Positions 63,685 to 64,000 of a stretch of DNA of 64,000 bases are shown here, piece by piece; the first letter of the stretch is position 1; every line of letters begins with the position of its first letter. Location: positions 1 through 64,000 of the forward strand of contig JAJCXN010000012.1 of NCBI GenBank assembly GCA_029263415.1, given 5' to 3'. The position numbers and the translations under genes are program-made. The stretch is from Acidobacteriota bacterium (lineage in GTDB: Bacteria > Acidobacteriota > Thermoanaerobaculia > Multivoradales > Multivoraceae). The notes under the pieces were generated by a model. It was not told the origin of the DNA. It did not search any database and saw only the letters and a list, made by a program, of their open reading frames with translations.

Positions 63685-64000
63685 TTAGCGAGCGCCCCGA
63701 GAGATCTGTACCTCGATTCCGTCGGGATCGTCGAAGTAGGTTCTTTGACCGCGTAGCTTAGGTTTGATTCCCGCAGCTCGAAGGCGTTCCGCTGCGGCGT
63801 CCTGGGTGTAGTCGGGGATGGCGTAGCTGTAGTGTGCGAGGCCCGGAGTCTCACCGCGAAAGAGTGCGACGAAGTGCGGGCCGCAATCCATGAACACACT
63901 GTTGGGAGATTGGCTCGTAACCGACAATCCGAGGTGCTGCTGGTAGAACGCAGCTGAGCGCTCGGGGTTGGTGACCGAAAGCGCGATGTGATCGAGCCCC
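63685..64000 (-). CDS. VOC-family (glyoxalase-like) protein, 5' end beyond the window
   Basis: The last about 104 codons of a gene running off the right edge, stop at 63685. GLDHIALSVTNPERSAAFYQ is the first VOC repeat with the metal His; VFMDCGPHFVALF and AHYSYAIPDYTQDAAAERL, and DPDGIEVQISRGAR with the late Glu, complete it. Members include glyoxalase, fosfomycin-resistance and dioxygenase types; no assignment is possible. Confidence 0.85.
   Translation of the reverse strand, partial: GLDHIALSVTNPERSAAFYQQHLGLSVTSQSPNSVFMDCGPHFVALFRGETPGLAHYSYAIPDYTQDAAAERLRAAGIKPKLRGQRTYFDDPDGIEVQISRGAR

Overview
The window looks like chromosomal DNA from a high-GC, Gram-negative-type bacterium. The gene families point to Acidobacteriota, perhaps near Thermoanaerobaculia. 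They include a VWFA-type protein, a Ser/Thr kinase fused to TolB-like and TPR domains, a DUF1800/DUF1501 pair, many exported propeller proteins, and exported M28, S10 and class C serine hydrolases. This placement is inference from families; there is no rRNA or marker gene here. No tRNA, rRNA, CRISPR array, integron or prophage was recognised.

Layout. The left edge holds the first 19 codons of an IS110-family recombinase and its upstream non-coding end (1-175). Next come an Asp-box protein, a membrane diguanylate cyclase, an ornithine cyclodeaminase/aminotransferase divergent pair, a TipA-type MerR regulator, an F420-type LLM oxidoreductase, AroH chorismate mutase, an exported nucleotide pyrophosphatase-like enzyme and a glutamate carboxypeptidase II-like M28 peptidase (182-12060). 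12111-25458 is metabolic: an acyl-CoA synthetase, a large Ser/Thr kinase, a methyltransferase, an SDR, three coenzyme F420 genes (cofD, cofE, npdG), thiC with a TPP riboswitch, a second LLM enzyme, an HSL-type esterase and a SMUG1-like uracil-DNA glycosylase. 25656-29424 carries glyoxalase I and the DUF1800/DUF1501 pair.

A 1.7-kb insertion sequence (30298-31993) separates two unrelated, 3'-truncated genes that face each other. Beyond it is an envelope and export region. It holds an 11-Asp-box sortilin-like protein coupled to an alpha/beta-hydrolase lipoprotein, an exported DinB-fold protein coupled to a ChaN/EreA-like protein, a PQQ propeller fused to an apparently dead esterase, a frameshifted VWA gene, and a four-gene ECF sigma/anti-sigma operon (44782-47850). 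The right third (48092-64000) has more exported proteins: FG-GAP, SGNH, class C serine hydrolase, S10 carboxypeptidase, Ig-like lipoprotein and a propeller. It also has small enzymes (MBL, ABM, DUF899, GFA, VOC) and a few gene remnants.

How the genes fit together. Two F420-type LLM oxidoreductases sit close to three F420 genes, so the host probably makes and uses F420. The signalling genes (diguanylate cyclase, TipA-type regulator, receptor-less Ser/Thr kinase, ECF sigma/anti-sigma) sit among many exported hydrolases and propellers, which suits a surface-degrading or peptide-scavenging life. The most distinctive observations are a thiC riboswitch whose two ligand-binding arms are pushed apart by extra sequence, a tipA homologue with a leaderless long form and a Shine-Dalgarno-led internal short form, a shared DGFE...AWS C-terminal tail on two exported proteins, the compact sigma operon with an EreA/ChaN-like effector, and the dead-esterase propeller fusion.
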